From: Pseudeuparius sepicola
Taxonomy: Eukaryota; Arthropoda; Insecta; Coleoptera; Anthribidae
Assembly (NCBI GenBank): GCA_963920635.1
Contig: OY987308.1
Span: 27,094,096 to 27,158,095, forward strand
DNA length: 64,000 nt
Direction of reading: 5' to 3'
How positions within the stretch are numbered: position 1 is the first letter of the stretch; every line of letters begins with the position of its first letter. The position numbers and the translations under genes are program-made. Below the pieces are notes generated by a model that saw only the letters and a list, made by a program, of their open reading frames with translations, was not told where the DNA came from and did not search any database. Shown piece by piece: positions 10,207-23,300 of this stretch.

Positions 10207-12701
10207 TTAGTTACATTTTTGACTAGAAATAGGCCTCAAAACTTCCTTTGAAACTTCAGTAAAAGTTTCGGACATGTCATTTCGTACTTTCTCCATTAAT
10301 TGCTCGATGGCGTCCATCTGCATACCCTTGGTCTCCACAGGTGGCAAAACTGTGGCATATATCTTACCTAAAAATGTCGAATAATGCAAATAACGTGTGG
10401 TTTGCTTTTCGCATTTCGAATGACCGACCTGAATCGAACCTTTTCGTCGTTTTGTCCAAAAAATAATATCTACTAAAAACCACTGGTAAAATAGGAATTT
10501 CTGATGATATGGCCAGGTGGAAAGCGCCCTTTTTGAAGGGGTGTATTTGCCCTGTATTTCTTCTAGTGCCTTCTGGAAAAATCCACAATTTCGCCTGAAA
10601 AAATAATTGGTAATTAGGAACATAGTTTTATGTTAATCCTTTTAGGTAAAATGATAATTATAGTGGAAAAATGATAGATAAAAGAGGAATTTAAAATATG
10701 ATTGCGTCAAAGACAGTATCTTTTGATAACAAATGCCAAATTGCCAATTTAAGGCCCCTAATTATTATGTCTATCATCAATATTTGAGAAAACGTCAAAA
10801 TAAGTAGGTAGATTTTTTTATATTGACATGTTTTGAAATCCTAACGGTTTTTGTTATACAAGGCGTCAAAGTTTAATGTTTTTTTTTTCAAGTTTTCTTT
10901 TATTTTTCTAAAGGAACACAGATAAGGCGAACATATTTGGTACAGTTTAGATACATATTAAATGCTATAAATTAAAAATAATTCTACTTCCATCAGTGCC
11001 GGAGAGGGTGTCAACTATCATATTTTATAATAAAAAAAAAATTGTACGCCACTGGAAAAGTAATATTTTTTGCCTTCACTAAATTTTCCAATCGATTCTA
11101 AGAAAAAATTCATTATTTTCGAGCAAATAATTTTTTCGAAAATTCTACCCCTCCATTCTGGAGGTGTTGGACAATTTTGGAGATTAAATACGAAATCTCG
11201 GAAACGACTGGACGAAATCGATTTTATATACTTATTTCCCTCATCTACTGGTCCAACTACGTCGGAAAAACCTATTTTCGAGGCAGGTTAAAGTCAGGTT
11301 AAAGTCAAAGTCAAATCGAAAGTGAAAACTCGAAGTTTCTACACTTTGTTGCTGCGTCCGGATTAAGCGTAATTCTACCGCGAAATGGAACTTTTCCTAA
11401 GTAAATCGACCGCCGAATCGATTCAGCATGGTCACGAAGGCGTAGGGCTCACCGGTTTCGAGCAAATAATTTTTTCGGAAATTCGACAATTAATTGTAGG
11501 TCTAGACTTTTGAAATTTTGCACTCCTATTCAGTTTTTATTTTGAACAACTTTTCTTAATAAGATTTTGTTGTAAAACCTACAAAAGGGTTTCAAGTTTC
11601 GAAAAATCATGTGTGTGCCTTGGAAATTTAAAAAAAAAGTAATTTTTGGCCCCAGTATTTTATTTTTCATCTTATAGTTGTAGGGCCCACCATATTTTTC
11701 AAATTTTATATGAATACTATACAACAAAATAACATCATATTATTTTTCTACAGTTAAGTTAAATTTAAATGTAGTTATACCTTATGCATAAATAATCTAT
11801 ACATTAATACTAAGGGACAAATAAAAAGTTGGTAATATTATTATTGTCCCTCATAAAATATTCATACATGCAAAATTTTACCTTTTTCTCTTTGAGCTCA
11901 TTTATACATTTGTTCAAGACTTGCTTGGCCTTATCCGCCTTGGTCCTTGAAATAAATACAATGCCCGCTAGCCACGCTGCCAAACCAAACGGCCAGGCGT
12001 AGAAAATATCTTTTTTTGCTATGACTGTACATTTGTCCATTATGGGCCACATTTCAAAAATACCTACATGGAACAATATGAAGTTAGATCATACCTTAAA
12101 TTATTTTATTTCTACCCACCTAGTACGTCTATCGAACTTTGATGGTTCGAAACTATGATGAAACATTCGTCTTTTGCCAATCTCTCCTTGCCCCTCACGA
12201 TCCATTTTATTCCATTTATTTTAGAAATGGGACGGCACAGTGCCGAGGCAATCCTGAATAATTAAAAAGGTTGTTAGTTTATCATTCGCTAAAAAAAATT
12301 GGTGGATAGAAACAGGTGAACCTATTAAATATTTATTATTTTTATGGCCCCCCCTAAAACAAGGCAGTAATAAATCCACGTTAATTATCAATCCGGACGT
12401 TTTTATTGGCCGGCGAAATTGCTACTTCCTAATTCGGAATGTCCAACCCGTGCGATTTTCGCCCGGAATGTACGCATACACCCCCGTCAAAAACTTACAC
12501 CAGGTTTCGCACGTTCCTTGGCCTGAAACAAAAGACGGGGATGAGGAGGACGCTGTTGACCATGACGCCCCCGTAGTACACCAAGAACTTCAGGTGGTAC
12601 CGGAACGCCTGGCTCGATTCGTACAGGAACGGCAGGATCAGGATGCACGCGGCCAAGACCAGTTCGAAATACGATCCGGTCATTTTCCCGTGCCAAGACA
12701 C
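10207..12701 (-). CDS. 1-acyl-sn-glycerol-3-phosphate acyltransferase (AGPAT/LPAAT)
   Basis: Converts lysophosphatidic acid plus acyl-CoA to phosphatidic acid in the ER membrane, an early step of phospholipid and triglyceride synthesis. Five exons (12701-12499, 12253-12120, 12063-11882, 10594-10429, 10367-10207) join in phase to give 281 aa, close to AGPAT1/2. The first exon encodes two hydrophobic segments. The acyltransferase motif I NHQSSID (catalytic His and Asp) lies in exon 2. Motif III FPEGTR, which binds the glycerol-3-phosphate moiety, lies in exon 4. The final exon has the conserved VLPPVET stretch and a C-terminal helix. Insects have several AGPAT paralogues, so I do not assign a number. 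The intron between exons 3 and 4 is long (1.29 kb) and carries a dispersed repeat. Confidence 0.93.
11080..11510. repeat. Dispersed repeat in AGPAT intron, shared with 51.7-52.1 kb
   Basis: Segments here recur in reverse complement in the GH31 gene intron near 51720-52110. Shared blocks include the phrase around GGACGCAGCAACAAAGTGT, the block around GGAACTTTTCCTAAGTAAAT, and a block with ACGACTGGACGAAATCGA. I saw no terminal repeats or coding capacity. It behaves like a moderately old dispersed repeat family. Confidence 0.7.
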
Positions 12702-13223
12702 GCCGCACGGCGCGCGCGACGAACGGCCCAGACGATACTAAAATGCGGGAAATTGATTTTTCGCCGCGGAAAATCATAGTTGGCCGCGATTGGTCGCGGG
12801 AGGGGGGTGCCGTTTTGACAGGGGCGTATGTGCGGGGATTTGACTCGCTCGAAACCATCGTTTTTGCTACCGAGAAAATGTTTCCCGAGGGCATTAAAAT
12901 ATTTTAAAGAGTCTCCGGCATTATTTAAAAAAAACGTAGTTTTCTTGTCAAACCCAATCACTTGTAACCCTTGTTCTTAAATTCATAACGCAATCAAATA
13001 TGGTGGCACATTACACAACGGACCTCTGGTGCTTTCCCCCCTCCACCAATTTTTGTCCGACCGCCAGACGGTGCCGAAGGCTGTTTTTGGGCAGCCATGT
13101 TGCGCTGATTCCTAGGGGTACTGTTGGCACACCATTTAGGTTTAAGTCTTCTTCTTCCCTTTTTTCGCTTAATTTCCAATATCCCGCTAAAAAACGCAGC
13201 TTTCTTATTGGCCTCCCCTCTGC

Positions 13224-13552
13224 CACGATACACAGATAACGGTATGTCAACTAGGAGAACGAAAATTAAACTCTTCTGCGCAACTACGTCCCTTCGACAA
13301 AAGCGCGGCCAACTTACCAAAAATAGCCCTGAAATTAGTCTCACTGACATACGTCACTTATCAATTTTATGTCGAAGTTAAATCCCAAAACAGCACCTTT
13401 GAGACACCGTGGTGTATATGTGGTTGCCTGGCTCACTATAAACGAGTCAAATTTCGGTTTAAAAATAAAAGGTAGCCATGATTTTGTCGAATAAGCGTCA
13501 CCGTTGACTTCACAGCACCTGCGCGCGGACATACCGTTATCTGTGTATCGTG
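13224..13552. repeat. Inverted repeat pair, 25-bp arms
   Basis: The 25-bp sequence at 13224-13248, with core GATACACAGATAACGGTATG, occurs as an exact reverse complement at 13528-13552, about 280 bp apart. This could be a short non-autonomous DNA transposon, but no clear target-site duplication flanks it. Confidence 0.75.
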
Positions 13553-13649
13553 CCCTCTCTCTGCTGTCAGCACAACATGGCTGTTCCGGACATTTTTAAC
13601 ATATAGGAAGAGCAGTCCAGCTTTTTTTAAGAGGTCCATCAGGTCATTT

Positions 13650-13692
13650 AGTAAAAGAATATATATTTTAATAAAATATATATTCTTTTACT
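13650..13692. repeat. Near-perfect 43-bp palindrome
   Basis: Two 21-base arms, each beginning AGTAAAAGAAT from the outside, are exact reverse complements around a single central base. It is very AT-rich and could extrude a cruciform or be the junction of a mobile element. Confidence 0.9.
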
Positions 13693-14339
13693 CAATGGTC
13701 AGCTACACCATACAAAAATAGAGACGGGGTTAGAATCCCCCGCAAACTCCTACTTGGTTTTTCCACGAATACTGCAAATTTTCGGCTAGTTCTTATTTAC
13801 CACAAAAAAAAATTAAAGAGCTTATTATCGAAAGCGATTTTTGAACTCATCCGACAAGCAACTAGCGTCAAGATACTTTCAAAAAATGGGCGGGTACCAA
13901 ATCGTCTTATTTTAACTTGTATTATCTGATATTGAGGAGCCATTTTCTCCCAATATTTTTTTGTAACACAAGTTTCGAAACGAGCCCCCTTTTTAACGAA
14001 CCGCCCATGGCCGGGCTCCCCCGACCGACAGTTTCCTGTCGTCTGTCGAAAAACGCGTGGGCGTGGGGTGGGGGATGAAAACATCAAACATGGCCGCCGA
14101 TCAGCTGTCACCGTGGCGGATCTTTTCAATTCGATCCGAAAATGACGATTTGAAAGGTATTTTCGCGGTTCCTTCCGCGTTTCCTCAATAAAACACCCTT
14201 TAATCTCACGGAAATCGCACGTCGCCCTTAATTTAGCGGTGAAATAAGCGCGCGGCGGCCCGAAAATCGACCGAGTGTCGTTGACAACAAGGCTGTCAAC
14301 TCTTCAATTTACAGTTTTACCGTAGATTGAACGAGGAAA

Positions 14340-17300
14340 ATGTCTGGCGGGGAAGCCGTCTTGCGTCCCCAGCCCCGGCTCGACCTCAAATGGCTGAAAA
14401 CGAACCTGGAGGATTTGTTTACGAACCGAGACGACCTCGTCGAATGTTGGAACAGTCTGGTTTGTGACGGCGAACTGACCGGAGACTTTTCCGTCGGTCT
14501 TCTCAACAGTGCCGGCGTAACGGCCAAGCGGGGCGAGTTCGGGAAGTATTACTGCGGCCAGAGGGTTAGTAGGATCGACGGGAATGCCGACGAAACTTAG
14601 TTGGCGATTTGCAGGTGTTGACGTGTACGTGCTGCGATGGCATTTGCGGGCCGCACACGGGGTGCAATTGCCAACCTTGCCAGAAGCTCGACAGCGAAGA
14701 ATCCACGCAGAGCAATCAGGATAAAGAGCAAATGCCGTCCATGGAATCGTTGTTAAATCGGTGGGCGTGGGGGCCGCAACCCAGTAAGTTTTTAAAAGTT
14801 TTTGCGAGCGGGGTTGTTTCGATATAAATATTTTAGGCCCAGAACAGTTGAGGCAGTGCGTACAGAGCTTGAACCTTGAACAGAAATCGTTAAATTCCGA
14901 GGCTGCACATTCAACGTTGTCGTCTAGAAGACTGTATTATAGATTGCTTATTTTGAAAAGGTATTTCGTTGCTTTGAATAGGGTGCCGCACTCCGTCGAG
15001 TTCGAATATGGGGCTACCAGGAGAAAAAATAGTTTGGAAGAATCGAAAAACGATTTAAATATCAAAAGAAAAGTTTCTAATATAGACCCCGCGACTAGCC
15101 TGGCGAGAGTCGGGTCAACGGCCGCTTTGAATTTTAGTTTCGCGTTTCTCAGGCGTGCCTGGCGATTAGGTGAGTAAATTGCGTACACAATGTTATGGGA
15201 ACAAACTTATTTTGTAATGTTTTCAAGGCGAAGACATAGATTTGTGTAGCGAACTGTTAAATGAAAGTTTAGATGCTTTAAAAGTTTTGCCCATTGGTAC
15301 ATTATTTGAACAGAAAGAAGTATCGCCTGTATGGCTGGAAGTAGTAGAAAAATCGACAAAGTTCTTGAGGCAAGTCGTGACGGGGTGAGTTAACAAATCC
15401 AAAAGTATTTTTGAAACTAGTTGACAAAAATTGTTAGCGAGGTTATAACCGGACGACAGCACTGTGATGTGCCGATAGAGGATCAACATACGGCACTAAA
15501 TTTATTGTTGGAGTTTGCCTTGCAAAAGGGGACGTTGAGTAGCATTTTGGAGATTGTCTTGCTTCTGTTGAATCTCTGGAAAAAAAGTACTCAAACTAGT
15601 GATAATAGGTAGGATAAAAAACAATTTTTCCAATTTAACTACAGATTGGAAATGCTATGATATAAAGTGGATTGACCTAATCTATTCTTAGGTCAATTAT
15701 AAACGTTGCGTCCGCACCATTGTTGCCGTTCATAAACAGATTCCTCGAAATAAAACCCTCGAAATCCGACATATACGTTAAAAACGACGACGGCAACTCC
15801 TTATCGCCGACCCGAATTTTCCTGGACTTTCTCGAACTGCCCGAAGACGACAACACGGAAATCGACCTCAAACAGGCGTCGGTCTTCATCATGTCCCACC
15901 TGGATGACCTCGCTGGACCCCACATACCGCCGCCGTCGTTTTTCAAGGTATCGCAGCGTTTGTTCCTAAGTGCTTACGTCTTGACGCAACACATTTCTTT
16001 TTAGAGCGACTCGTTTTTTAAGGGGCAACGCGTCTGGGGCTGGGGCTGGTTGTCGTGGGTGCTCGGAACGGGGCCCCAGTGCTGCGAAGCGATTGCCGAA
16101 CTCAACATCAAGCAAATTTGTTGCTCGGATCGAGGGATTTCGTTGTTGTCGCATACGGGAAAGGTCTACTTCATGTATTACACCTCTGAGACGCAGTGTC
16201 CTCAAATGTTGGAAGGTAGGGACGGCAAAAAGGTTTTTTCGGCGTCCAGCTTTTTTTTTTAGCACTGAAAGAAGCCGAAATTGTAAAAATCGCCTCGCAC
16301 ACGGAAGGCAAGCATTTCATGGCGCTATCCAAAAATCGTGAAGTTTTCTCGTGGGGCAACGGCGACGGTGGGCGGCTAGGCCATGGCGACACCCTCGTGA
16401 AAGACGAACCGACCCTAGTCGAAGCCCTGATCGGCAAAGATATAGTCGACATACAGTGTGGAGCGACATACAGGTATAAACGTTATTTCCGGTGGTTTTC
16501 GATGTTTCAAATTGTGTTTTTAGCGCCGCGATAACGGAAAACGGTACGTTGTACACCTGGGGGCGGGGCAACTACGGCAGGCTCGGTCACGGCTCGTTTG
16601 ACGATTGTCTGTTGCCGACGGTGGTGACGGCGCTATCGGGAGTACACGTAACGAAGGTGGCGTGCGGTTCCGGGGACGCCCACACTTTGTGCGTGACCTC
16701 CCAGGGGAAGATATACAGTTGGGGCGATGGGGATTACGGGAAACTCGGCAGGGGTGGCTCGGACGGCAGCAAGGTGCCCAGGCTGATTGAAAAGTTGCAA
16801 AACGAGGAGATAAAGGAGGTGTACTGCGGAACGCACTTTAGCGTGGCGCTGTCGACTGATGGTAAAGTTTATACATGGGGAAAAGTAAGTTACTTGTTCT
16901 GTATTTATTTACCATTAGGCCAGGGAAATTACGGTAAAAAATAACGAAACCTAGGCAAAATTCATAACCGCATTTTTATAATGCCATCACAAAATATTAC
17001 GCGTGTGGACGTTTTTTAGAAAAATACATTTTCTTGTAACAAAGACGACAAAAATATTAACTGCGAAATTTTAAGCTGCATTTATTAGTAAGTATGGTGT
17101 ATAAAGTTGAGATCGATAAATTAAACAGATTACGTTTGCGCAAGTATCCGAATGATGTAAAAATGACATTTTGCGTAATATTTTGTTGGGCAAAAATATT
17201 AACTGCGTTTTTATTATTTATAATTACCTTAAAAATCAAGTATTAACAGTTTGTTCTGAAATTAAACATATTGTTTCGCCGGAAATCGCATTTTAAAGAA

Positions 17301-20300
17301 ATTTGAAGCTGTCTTTGGGAGCAAAATTAATAACCTGCTGATTTTTGTTAAACTTTGTAAGTGGATACTAAGTCTTGTTAAATTTTTTAAAATTAAACCA
17401 TAATTAAATTAAATTAATTAAATAAATGACAAATGACATACGTGCGCCCTAAATAAATGTTTAATTTCGCTATATGTGATTTAATATAGTTATATTGTAA
17501 AAAGTTAAACAAAAAAAACAGTTAATATTTTTGCGTTTCCTAAAGAAATGACAAGTGACAGTTGACCTATATATGCCCTAAATAAATGTTTAATTTCGCT
17601 ATATATGATTCAATATAGTTATATTGTAAAAAGTTAAATAAACAAAAAACAGTTAATATTTTTGCCTATTCTATACCAATGAGAAGTGACAGCTGACATA
17701 CATGCGGCTCAGATAAATGTTTAATTCTGTATAAGTTACATTCTATTTGTAAAAGGGAATGATCATCTGCAATAAAAACGTACTTAATATTTTTGCTTTT
17801 GCCGAAATAGAAAATTCTCCGATTTTTATCTCTCTTTGTCGATCTAAGTAACTTCCATATTCTTAAAATGTTTAATTTCTTAATATATGTTAGCAAGGGA
17901 AGTTTTTTACCTAAAGAGTCTAAAAAAAATCCAGTTAACTTTTTTGCTCGAAATTTCTAACGAAAAATAGGTGTTTTTTGAGGTAACTCAAGGTTCCGTT
18001 TTTTCAAAATGTTTAATTTTTGGTTTCTACCAACGTATTTACTTATAACTTTGATACGGTGAAACAAAATTGCAGTTAATATTTTTGTCTAGGTCAAATT
18101 CTATTTTCCCCGGCCTACATAACAATTTGGACACCTAACCTATTGTCGGATATCTTATATAGTGTTTAAAAAGAGGAAAAAACATAGTGAAATGTCGAAT
18201 TTCTAGGGCGAAGGTTGGAAACTGGGCCACTCGTCCGAATCTCACGTTCGAACCCCCGAAATAGTGAAAGCCCTGGAAGATAGAAACGTCGTATCGATAA
18301 GCTTGGGTTCGGCCCACGTTTTAGCCTTAACCGACCGCGGAGAAGTTTTCGGATGGGGCAAGAACGAGAACAAGCAAATCTGCGACTCCCCCGAAATGTA
18401 CGTTCACCAGCCGCGGCCGGTCGAGTCCCTGAAAGGCCAGAAAGTCGTCGGGATCGTCAGCGGACCGTCGCAAAGTTTTGCTTGGACAGATTTAAATTCG
18501 TACCTACCCAAAACTTCGCAATTGTTCGTAATAGATTTGACAGAGGGTACTTTCAAGTAAGTTTCTTGTCGTATTAAGTTTTTTTCGTGCTTTATTCCCA
18601 AGATTTTTAGGTTTTTAGATCAGATTTTAGAGGCGATAAGTTCAAACCCACCTTCGACTCAAGACAACGAATGCCTGGCAATTTCCGCTTTGAATCTCTT
18701 ACAATTACAGGTTTATAAAGCATTTTCTAAGCACAAACGTAATGTTTCAATATACTCTTTGTAGTTACACAGCGTGATATGCAACAACATTCAGCCGAAA
18801 ACGCTCGGGATCGGCGCCAACAGCAAACTCTTGAACAACATAAAATCTCAGGTGGTGTACCTGGCAAGCGCGAGCAACATTCTAAGCACGGTCCAAGGTA
18901 CCGCTCAGGCGACGCTCCAAGCCGGTTGGTCGGTACTTTTACCTACGGCCAATGGTAGGGCGCGAACTCTGTCCCAATTGCTGCTGAGTACAGGTGCGGG
19001 GGTCTTGGGGCGTAACGTTTTTTTTTCTGAACGGTTTTCTCGTAGATATGGAGTCGAAAATGTGCAAGATCGGACACAGATTCATGACGGACCTGTTGGT
19101 TTGGAGCCTGATGGCAGACGGCGGCTTAGAGAGTGCCTTAAACGACGTGTTGGGTATTGGCGTTAACGAATTGGAGAACGTAGATGAAAATTTCGATCCG
19201 GCCAGTACACATATCACGCTGCCGCTGTTATATCTTGTCAGGCAGCTCATAAGGTACGGGGAGTAGTTGAGGAAAGGTGCGGAAATTAAAGGGTTCTTCT
19301 TTGTAGGAATATCAGTACGCTGACGCAGTCCCACTTAAAGGAATACGCGAGTTCCGGGAAATTATCGTCTCAAAAGAGCGCACCGTCGCCTAGTTTGAAG
19401 CTTTTGCAGAGGTTTCAAAGGCTTTTGATTGGAAAACTTTATATAAAAAGTCTGGAATCGCGCGATGCGGCTGAGACGTTACTAGCGAAATATTTAGATT
19501 GTTTTTGTCATCACGTTAACGTTACGTTGAATCTAGCGCACGATTCGTGCGTGTTGAGTTCGAAAAGCTTTATATATATCATGCAGATACTGACGGGTGA
19601 TATCATAGGTACGGTCGTCTTTCATTTGACAAAGAGCATGGGGATTTTGCAAACGGTGAGGATAGGACAGCGGTTAAATGGGGAAAAAGTTGCGCAATTT
19701 TGAGTTCAATAAAATGGTACAAACAGATTTCTAATATTTTTTTTGTATTTGAGTTATTTTGCAAAAAGTGAAATTTTGGGTTTTCTTCGTTTTCGATTTT
19801 ATTTTTTTCTGAAGTTGTTATCACAGATAGGAAAGAAGAAAAACACTTTCTTATAGCACTTTTTAACGGGCTTTAAGCTGGCGTGTTTAGATTTGTTCTA
19901 CAACATTTCGTTTTTGAGAAACCCTCTTCAACTTTATTTTTTAAATACGGACCTGGATATTTTTTAAATGTTTTGAGACAATTATACTGAAAATGCCTTT
20001 TCCCCATTCGTTTTTTTCTAATGCAGCCCTGTATTTAATAATAAGAAGTCTAAATATTAATCAGTACTGTCAACAATTTAACTTGCAACTTATCTTTCAA
20101 TCGGAGAACCAAAAAAAGGACAGCAAAGACTAATAACAGTCACATATGATAATAACAAATAAATAAAAATCCTCCACCTAGAAGACTTTGAAACAACGAC
20201 ACCAACCCCTTGTCATAACTCCCACTGTATCATTTAGTTAATAATTTGGTATTATTAGAAATGGAGGTTGCTTTTTCAAATGACGACAAATTTAACATGT

Positions 20301-23300
20301 TAGCATGTTATATCTTGTGTCACAGAAATAGTGTAGAGGCCAAACAAATGTATTGTTGCAATTAATAAATGGCAAAGGATATCAGTTTCATTGGCTTAAA
20401 GCTTTCTTCTCATAATTAGAAACAGCGAATAATTTACTCCAAAACACAATGCGACAGTTTGCAGTACAACAACAACAACAGAGGAAAACCCTAATCAGAC
20501 AGGGCCGTCTTTAAAAATATTAGGTTTTTGAAGAAAAAATAAACTATATGTTAAATTGTTGACAATACTGGTTAATATTTAGACTTCTTATTATTAAATA
20601 CAGGGAAAAGGAATTTTCAGTATAATTGTCTCAAAACATTTTAAAAATATTTCGTGTCATACATCATGGTATTTGCAATAAAAAGTGCTTTCAAAATTTT
20701 CAAAAAAAAATCCAGGTTAAAAAAATAAAGTTGAAGATGGTTTCTCAAAAACGAAATGTTGTAGAACAAATCTAAAAACGCCATTTTAAAGCCCGTTAAA
20801 AAGTGCCACAAGAAAGTGTTTTTCTTTTTTCCTATCCGTGATAACAACTTCAGAAAAAAATAAAATAAAAAACGCAAAATTTTACTTTTTGTAAAATAAC
20901 TCAAAAACAAAAAAAGATATTAGAAATCAGTTTTTACATTTTATTGACCTTAAAATTGCGCAACTTTTTTCCTATTTAACCGTTGTTCTATCTCTCACCG
21001 TTTGCAAGATCCCCATGCTGTTCATTCTTATCCGGGATACATTGTATACAAATATTTACAGGTATTCTCCTTCCCGAGCTTACGGCCAGCCTGATACTTC
21101 TCGAACAACTAAACGACGCCCTGTTAACGTCGACGAACTGGCTGTCGACATTTAAAGACACGCTAAAAAGTCTAGACAAACTGTGTCGTCTAACGCCCGA
21201 CATCGAAAATTTCGATTCGGACGATATCGCGTGGCCGGGAATGACGCAAACCAAATCGCAACATACCAACGCCAGGAGCCAAGAAGATCTGCCGCATATC
21301 CGCAAGTGCGACATAGACAATCACAACGTCGAAGGCGGGCATTGGGTCGCCGTAAACGACAAAGTCTACGACTGCCAGAAATCTTCGAACCGAGCGCATT
21401 TCCAGCCAAACGACAGTTGTCTGGTGGGCAATTATTGCCGGCACGAGTCCGACCCGCCCCAGGCCCCCCTAAACGAACTCAACACGTGCTTTGCGCTGTT
21501 AGACGCCGAGCGAAACTTGGGTTATCTGCTGGGTTTGCACTCGTTCAACCTCCGGCAAAGTTTACCGACGCAAAGCGAGGAGACGGAGCTGAAACAGTGG
21601 CTGAATTCGAACTTTCTGAGGGGGGGACTGCAGCACGATCAACCCCCGAATCCTTACGAAGAAGAAAAAGGGGAGACCAGAAGTACCAACTCGACGGCGG
21701 AAAATACGCCGACCGAACCCAAGGGAAATGTCACGCAAAAAAGTTTGAGGACTTTGCATCAGCCGATCGAGAGAATCAACAGTTTTATTGCTGCGTTAGC
21801 GGAGAGCAGGCTGTCGGTGAGCTTGTAGAAGATTTTTTTAAAGAGTTTTAGACTTGATTATAATTTTTTTAGGACCCGTTTGTGATAGCGTTCCTAGCGA
21901 TCGTAGAGCAGCATTCGAAAGCTAATAATTTCTTGACGCGGGTGGATTTTTCGTTTGAACACCCGGTAGAGGAGATAGGTAGAGTCTTGTACGCGGTTCT
22001 GTTGAAACACTTAGGACTTGGCTATGTTTTGTTGCCGACCTTAGATGCATGTAAGTTAGACGTTTATTTGTTTTTGCGTTGGAAAGTTTTTGAGCGTTGC
22101 TTTTAGACACGTCGCAACCTAACAGCGTCAAGATCCCGAGGCCCGTGGCCGAACTGATCAAAACCGTACACCAGACAAAGTGGAATTTGATAAAATCGCG
22201 GCAGGAATTGAACAAGAGTTACAAAGAAATTTGTATACCGCTGCTTGAAAGGTGTCGTTTCCTGCTGTACGAGATCAAACCGGCGGTTAGTGTCGAGATG
22301 GAAGCCTTTAAGAAGGTGAACATTCTCTACAAGGAACCTCGCGTTCGTACCTTAGTGAAGAAAGTGATAAGGGACTTAAAATGCGGCAGACACACCTCAG
22401 ACATACAAAAACCAGAGGATATTGTGAACGCCACCATTCAATCGCAGAGCATCGAGCGGCACAAATCTAACGAGGACATTAGCAAGAATCCCATGAAGAA
22501 AACCCAGTCGGACGGCAAAATATCGGAGAGCAAGAGCGAAACCGACGACGTGAATAACGAAATAAAGAACGGGGCGCACAAGGCGGCGGTCACGGAAAGC
22601 TTCAACACGACAAAATCCAAAAACGTTCCAGACCTGAAAGCCGATGGCGACACGAAGCGGGTCGTCGAGAAAACCGAAAGCCCCAGCCAAGAAATGAAGG
22701 AGAAGAAGTTGGAAAACGAAGTCGTCTTGGCGGGGATCGTGTCGAAACTCACGGAAAAGCAGATGAAGAAAGTTTGCGTCGACAACCTCGACATGATGTC
22801 CCCCATTTTGGAATTTGTGACGAGTTCGACTTGCGACGTCGAAGCCCTGCGGAAAGTGATGTACTTTCAGGTTAGACGCTGCAAAACCCGCAAGGAAGGT
22901 CTAGACATGATAAGAACATTATTAAATGAAACGCACTTGTTGACTTCCGTCAAGTACGCGATAATAAACGGCTATCTCGGCCTCGACAGGAAACAGCGGC
23001 AGATGCAGCACTGCCTCGAGAACATCCAACTCGTGACGCCGTTTCTGAAGGCGGAAATGCTCCTGTCGCAACTAGCCGTGACCGAGTGGTGCATAGAAGC
23101 GCTGCGGAATTACGTCCTGCGAGACGTGTCGTCGAAATCCAAGAACAAGGGCAACTCGAAGGTCGCCCTGAATCTCGGCACGTACTCGCTGCTCAGGGAC
23201 GTGCCGCGCGCGAGGATGCTGCTCTCGATCGTCGGACTGTTGGCGTCGAACCACTACAACCCGCTCGAACTGAACCCGCTGGTCAACGGCGGGGTGGTCG

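Larger units (their letters stand above)
12702..14339. promoter_or_regulatory. Divergent intergenic region between AGPAT and HERC2
   Basis: The AGPAT (minus) and HERC2 (plus) genes are transcribed away from each other, so both promoters should lie here. GC-rich stretches at about 12700-12860 and 13990-14330 are the likely promoter-proximal parts. The middle holds an inverted pair of 25-bp repeats (13224-13248 and 13528-13552), an AT-rich palindrome at 13650-13692 and a tRNA-like patch just after it. No coding exon is supported. Confidence 0.5.
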
